This document shows positions 21,441 through 24,717 of a DNA stretch of 24,717 nucleotides, in pieces. The DNA is from CAZDML01 sp964506645. Its GTDB lineage: Bacteria > Elusimicrobiota > Elusimicrobia > 2-01-FULL-59-12. The notes under the pieces are model-generated. The model did no database searches. It was not told the origin of the DNA and worked only from the letters and a program-made list of their open reading frames with translations. The first letter of the stretch is position 1. Every line of letters starts with the position of its first letter. Location of the stretch: the NCBI GenBank assembly GCA_964506645.1, contig CAZDML010000016.1:1-24717 (forward strand), written 5' to 3'. The position numbers and the translations under genes were made by a program.

Positions 21441-22360
21441 TGATGAATTGTCATTGCGAAGAGCGTAACGACGAAGCAATCTCGACCATGCAAATGCGTA
21501 GATTGCCACGCTCACTTCGTTCGCTCGCAATAACGTCCGCCGTTGTTCTCTCCGCCATTTTTGCCCACGCTGCAGAACCGAAAATCATTTTATCCAGCAG
21601 CAAGGTGGTCCCGGGGGACACCCTGCGGATTATTCTCGAAGAAATCGACCCGAAGGTGCAGTATAAGATTCGCTTTCGCGATAAAACATATCCCGCCTAT
21701 CCGATTGGTGTAGACGCACAGCGAACGTTGATTGGAATTGCTCTCGGATCGACCTTTGGAACGTTTCCTCTTGAAATTAAGCAGGCCACACGCGACGGGT
21801 GGAAGTTGGCAAAAACCTATCAGATTGAAGTGTCCTCGATCGTTTACGCCACCGAGAATGTCAATTTTTCAGCGCAAAAAACTGCGCTGATGAAGCTGGA
21901 TCACCAGGAAAGTGCCCGTATCGGCCGCATGCTCAAAACACCGACCGCCGAGCAGCAGTGGGAGGGTGATTTCGATCCGCCAATTCAGGGAAAGAGCGTT
22001 GGTGAGTTTGGCGTGAAGCGTCTGGCCAATGGAACCCAGGAACGCGGTTTCCACAAAGGCGTTGATCTAGAAGGCAAGGCCGGCACTCCCATTCTTGCCG
22101 CCAACAGCGGAACGGTCGCCATGGCTTATCCGTTTAAGATGCATGGACGTACGGTGATCGTGAACCATGGTCAGGGTATCATGACGATTTATCTGCACAT
22201 GAAAATGTTCAACGTGAAGCCGGGGCAGAAAGTACGCAAAGGCGAGATCCTGGGCCAGGTCGGTTCCACGGGATTAAGTACAGCCCCGCATGTGCACTGG
22301 GGGCTGTATGTCCACGGTGTGGCAGTCAACCCGCAGCCGTGGCTGGAGAATGAATTTTGA
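21440..22360 (+). CDS. Secreted M23-family peptidase (LytM domain)
   Basis: A protein of 306 residues that is predicted to cut peptidoglycan cross-links in the envelope. The C-terminal LytM domain has the first zinc ligands in FHKGVDLEG (His205, Asp209) and the HxH pair at His284/His286 (APHVHWGLYVHG). It also carries GTPILAANSGTVA and the GQKVRKGEILGQVGSTG hairpin. Residues 45-180 are a beta-rich N-terminal region. A signal peptide is clear if translation starts at the ATG at 21494 (MRRLPRSLRSLAITSAVVLS, cut after FAHA). The start at 21440 overlaps the tyrS stop but adds 18 residues (CHCEERNDEAIS) that are simply the translation of a dispersed repeat. The start is therefore uncertain. The gene end overlaps the DUF971 start. 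Confidence 0.88.
   Translation: MMNCHCEERNDEAISTMQMRRLPRSLRSLAITSAVVLSAIFAHAAEPKIILSSSKVVPGDTLRIILEEIDPKVQYKIRFRDKTYPAYPIGVDAQRTLIGIALGSTFGTFPLEIKQATRDGWKLAKTYQIEVSSIVYATENVNFSAQKTALMKLDHQESARIGRMLKTPTAEQQWEGDFDPPIQGKSVGEFGVKRLANGTQERGFHKGVDLEGKAGTPILAANSGTVAMAYPFKMHGRTVIVNHGQGIMTIYLHMKMFNVKPGQKVRKGEILGQVGSTGLSTAPHVHWGLYVHGVAVNPQPWLENEF
21450..21534. repeat. Dispersed palindromic repeat element, REP-like, overlapping the 5' end of the M23 gene
   Basis: An 85-bp element with terminal inverted repeats GTCATTGCGA (21450-21459) and TCGCAATAAC (21525-21534), one mismatch, and an inner inverted repeat GCAATCT (21476-21482) / AGATTGC (21500-21506). From general knowledge, elements of this kind (GTCATTGCGAGGAGC...) are spread between genes in many unrelated bacteria. 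Their translations give the familiar CHCEERxDEAI and LPRSLRSLA strings seen here. Only one copy is in this window. Confidence 0.75.
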
Positions 22361-22680
22361 CGACCCCGAGTGAAATTAAATCGAAGGATGGGTTTGTGAA
22401 TATCATCTGGAATGACGGACACGCCAGCCGATACAGCGGGCGTGATCTGCGTTTGGCTTGTCGTTGTGCGGCCTGTGTCGATGAATGGACGCATGAACGG
22501 ATCATCGTCGCCGACCATGTCCCCGCCCTTGTCAAGCCAACGGCCATTCATGTGGTCGGTAATTATGCCCTTCAGTTTAACTGGAGCGATGGCCACAGCA
22601 CGGGAATTTATACCTATGACTATTTGCGCGAGCTCTGTTCCTGCCCGACGTGTCGTGCCCCGCGGGAGTTCATGGTATGA
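22357..22680 (+). CDS. DUF971 domain protein (GBBH-like N-terminal domain)
   Basis: A 107-residue protein that is almost entirely one DUF971 domain. It has the two repeated halves IIWNDGHASRYSGRDLRLAC and FNWSDGHSTGIYTYDYLREL, each followed by a cysteine cluster: Cys35/37/40 (CRCAAC) and Cys94/96/99 (CSCPTC). The cysteines suggest bound zinc or iron. The domain also occurs at the N-terminus of gamma-butyrobetaine hydroxylase and next to Fe-S carriers, but the function of stand-alone forms is not settled. The start is a TTG at 22357 that shares TTGA with the M23 stop. No other start is available that keeps the domain whole. It ends in ATGA with the TPR gene. Confidence 0.85.
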   Translation: MTTPSEIKSKDGFVNIIWNDGHASRYSGRDLRLACRCAACVDEWTHERIIVADHVPALVKPTAIHVVGNYALQFNWSDGHSTGIYTYDYLRELCSCPTCRAPREFMV

Positions 22681-23510
22681 ACAGCAAGGAGAAATCGAAC
22701 AATCGACCCATCGAGATCAGAAGGACAGCTGTTGACGTTTTTCTGCTCTCGATGTCTCGCTTCTCTGCTCTTGTTTTTGCCCTTTTACTTCTCTCTTCCC
22801 ATGGTCATGCGGAGTCTCATTCGCCTATGGCCATTGAGCCTTTTAACCAGGGCGTTAAACTCTTCAATGCCCAGCGGTATGCCGATGCTCTTCCCTATTT
22901 TGACCGTGCGTTGTCGCACGACAGCTTTTTTGCGGAAGCCTTTTATGCGCGCGGCGCTTGCCAGCATGCCTTGCACCATCCCTCCGAAGCGATTGCCAAT
23001 TTTAATCGGGCTATTGAGCTCAATCCCCGGCTGATCGACGCTATTACGCTACGCGGGGTGGTGGCCTATGAAACACAGCAGTACGAATCAGCGCTGCGGG
23101 ATTTTGACTATGTGCTTGACCAGAATCCACAGGAGCCACAATCTCTCTTGGGGCGCGGAGCCATTTATATTCAGAATAACGAATTGGAGAAAGCAGAAAA
23201 AGATTTCCGGTTGTTTTTAAAAGTGCGTCCCAATGACCCCATGGCCCCACGTGTTCGCAAGGTGCTTGCTTCTTTTAAGCAAGTCGGTGGTGACGAGTCT
23301 GCTGAAACGGAAATCCCTTCAGAACCGGTCGCGGCCTCTGCGGCCTCCACACCGGTGAAGCGAAAAGCGGTTCGCCAGGTGACTCCCGCCATGAAGCAAA
23401 TGACCAGTGAACTGTTGTTTAAGTCTCATCCAACGGCGGAAGCCGCTGCTAAGAATGCCCTCCGAGGACAGTCTACTCCTGTAACAGGCCAGTCGCCCAC
23501 CGATCGGTGA
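22677..23510 (+). CDS. Exported TPR-repeat protein
   Basis: About 277 residues. After a basic N-terminal stretch there is a signal-type hydrophobic segment (FSALVFALLLLSSHGHA). At least three to four tetratricopeptide repeats follow, for example FNQGVKLFNAQRYADALPYF, AFYARGACQHALHHPSEAIA and SLLGRGAIYIQNNELEKAEK. The C-terminal third is low in complexity (Ala/Ser/Pro/Lys) and probably disordered. TPR proteins of this kind are scaffolds for protein contacts in the periplasm. I chose the ATG at 22677 because it overlaps the DUF971 stop (ATGA). The ATG at 22752 would give a more compact signal peptide and is a good alternative. No enzyme motif is visible. Confidence 0.8.
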   Translation: MNSKEKSNNRPIEIRRTAVDVFLLSMSRFSALVFALLLLSSHGHAESHSPMAIEPFNQGVKLFNAQRYADALPYFDRALSHDSFFAEAFYARGACQHALHHPSEAIANFNRAIELNPRLIDAITLRGVVAYETQQYESALRDFDYVLDQNPQEPQSLLGRGAIYIQNNELEKAEKDFRLFLKVRPNDPMAPRVRKVLASFKQVGGDESAETEIPSEPVAASAASTPVKRKAVRQVTPAMKQMTSELLFKSHPTAEAAAKNALRGQSTPVTGQSPTDR

Positions 23511-24520
23511 ACAGGCTCCGGCACGGTTTCGCTATTGCCGGACTGTTGCTGGGAACAGGATTTTTTGTCAACGCTGACGATTTTCCGCGCGGCTTTATCG
23601 TTGAAAGTTTACGTAGCAACCCACCGGTTCCTGCCTTTTACAATCTCGACACTCAGCAACTCACGCCTCTTCGTTTTCGGCAAACCTATTCCCGTTTTAT
23701 TGATTTTGCCTGGGATCGCAATCGTGGTCGGATTTTTTTCTCAGCCCGAAGGTCTGTTAAAGAACCTTTTCGGATTTATATGAAGGCATGGCCGGATGGA
23801 GATGAAGTGGTCATTTATGAAAACACGCGAGGACCTTTCCGATTTTTGTTGTCGCCGGACGGCGCTCGTCTGGCGTTGCAGGTGATGGGCACCTCGGTGT
23901 GGCCCTACATCGGTGTGTTGGCCTGGCAATCGCATCAATGGACGGCGCTGGGACAGGGGTATTCGCCGGATTGGTCGTCCGATGGACAACGGCTTCTGTA
24001 TTTAAAAATTCCTGGGGAACTCCCGACCTGGCTCTACGAATACCGTGTGGATACGGATTCTTCTACAAAGCTGGTTTCAGAACCCGTGATGGAGGCCGTC
24101 TATACGGACGACCCCGATCAAATCATTATGAAAACAGCCAGCCAGGCTAAAACGGCCGATTGGTTTCAAATGTGGAATCATCGTAATGGCCTGATTCATG
24201 ATTATGCCAAGCCGGAAAAAACGACCCAACGCAGGCCGTGGGGCCAGCGTGAGCTGATTGCGTTTCCCGGGCATCAATTCTTTCTTTTTAAAGAGGCCCC
24301 GTCTGGAGCCAACCCAGACCAACAGATTCTGGTGGTGACCGATGTCTGGGGCCGGCGTCTGCAGGAACTGTCTCGTGACGAATGGGACCCGGGGGTGCAG
24401 ACCGTGGATGGTGTAACCCTGGCCATGTCGGAAGACCCGCTGGTCGTTCGCCAAGCCGATGGAACGGGACGTCCGGTAGAAATTCCGCAAACACGCTTTA
24501 TTCATTTTGCGCGAGAGTGA
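23507..24520 (+). CDS. Exported TolB-like beta-propeller protein
   Basis: A 337-residue protein starting at a GTG (23507) that overlaps the TPR gene stop (GTGA). Residues 5-22 form a signal peptide (GFAIAGLLLGTGFFVNA). The rest consists of repeated beta blades of the PD40/TolB kind, with phrases such as FRFLLSPDGARLALQVMG, YSPDWSSDGQRLLYLK and WDRNRGRIFFSARR. No catalytic motif is evident. It could bind a partner protein or act as a periplasmic sensor. It is the last gene of the tyrS-M23-DUF971-TPR cluster. The following gene has its own promoter-like element. Confidence 0.7.
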   Translation: MNRLRHGFAIAGLLLGTGFFVNADDFPRGFIVESLRSNPPVPAFYNLDTQQLTPLRFRQTYSRFIDFAWDRNRGRIFFSARRSVKEPFRIYMKAWPDGDEVVIYENTRGPFRFLLSPDGARLALQVMGTSVWPYIGVLAWQSHQWTALGQGYSPDWSSDGQRLLYLKIPGELPTWLYEYRVDTDSSTKLVSEPVMEAVYTDDPDQIIMKTASQAKTADWFQMWNHRNGLIHDYAKPEKTTQRRPWGQRELIAFPGHQFFLFKEAPSGANPDQQILVVTDVWGRRLQELSRDEWDPGVQTVDGVTLAMSEDPLVVRQADGTGRPVEIPQTRFIHFARE

Positions 24521-24526
24521 TATACT
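24518..24526 (+). promoter_or_regulatory. Extended -10 promoter of the GAF-domain gene
   Basis: TGATATACT matches TGnTATAAT with one mismatch and overlaps the end of the beta-propeller gene. The ATG of the next gene lies seven bases after it, so the transcript would be leaderless. No Shine-Dalgarno sequence precedes that ATG. Confidence 0.45.
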
Positions 24527-24533
24527 GCTTCCC

Positions 24534-24717
24534 ATGTTAGGCACCTATCATCTCACAGCCCTTTTTGACATTCTCAAAGAAGTGCATTTCATTTATGAGC
24601 CGAACAAGCTCTGGAAATATATTTTGGAACAGTCCTGCAAAACGATTCAGTGCGAGGCGGCGACATTTTATTCCATTAATGAAGAAACGAAGGAACTGAT
24701 TGTGACGGCTACGCATG
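24534..24717 (+). CDS. GAF-domain protein (cut by the window edge)
   Basis: The first 61 residues are visible. LTALFDILKEVHFIYEPNKL is followed by a helix and WKYILEQSCKTIQCEAATFY, then SINEETKELIVTATH. This is the start of a GAF domain, which binds small ligands or nucleotides in signalling proteins. GAF domains often precede GGDEF, histidine kinase or HD-GYP output domains, but the output lies outside the window. The ATG has no ribosome binding site and sits seven bases after a -10 element. Confidence 0.7.
   Translation, partial: MLGTYHLTALFDILKEVHFIYEPNKLWKYILEQSCKTIQCEAATFYSINEETKELIVTATH

Overview
The window reads as a bacterial chromosome segment from an uncultured, moderately GC-rich Gram-negative-type lineage. 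Hopanoid-type squalene genes, exported envelope proteins and a very large multidomain mosaic protein resemble what is seen in candidate phyla such as Omnitrophota. That placement is an inference from gene content, not something the sequence proves. TAA, TAG and TGA all end normal genes here, so the genetic code looks standard. No CRISPR array, transposase or rRNA was seen.

Layout. (1) 1-466: a class III nucleotide cyclase on the minus strand, cut by the window edge. (2) 450-2176: an uncertain small ORF, then a GT-C-type polytopic glycosyltransferase. (3) 2219-2295: a tRNA-Met(CAT) with its own extended -10 promoter. (4) 2316-12284: one tightly packed plus-strand operon. Its order is glycerophosphodiesterase, a frameshifted HAD phosphatase, hpnC, hpnD, hpnE, acetyl-CoA synthetase, nifS-type cysteine desulfurase, mnmA and thiO. 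From the HAD gene on, each gene overlaps its neighbour by 1 to 8 bases, so translational coupling is likely. hpnCDE make squalene from farnesyl diphosphate. NifS supplies the sulfur that MnmA puts into tRNA U34. (5) 12281-20107, minus strand: a 425-residue protein with a signal peptide, followed in the same reading frame by a 2,124-residue protein. (6) 20108-20243: a compact divergent regulatory region with CTATAG-centred palindromes and an isolated terminator-like hairpin. (7) 20244-24717, plus strand: tyrS, an M23 peptidase whose signal peptide start lies in a dispersed palindromic repeat, a DUF971 protein, a TPR lipoprotein-like or secreted protein, a beta-propeller protein, and the start of a GAF-domain protein.

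The main point of interest is region 5. By eye, the end of the 425-residue protein and the start of the giant protein are the two halves of one degenerate RelA/SpoT HD domain. They are separated by a single in-frame TAA (18830-18832) and 58 further open codons. The giant protein continues in RelA/SpoT order (synthetase-like, TGS-like, ACT-like). It then adds a zincin-like HEKAH segment, two more ACT-like segments, a second HD domain with all recognisable catalytic residues, and about 720 residues I cannot assign. The likely ancestral product is therefore a polypeptide of about 2,600 residues with a signal peptide and an RSH-type core. That is unexpected, because RSH enzymes act on cytoplasmic alarmones.
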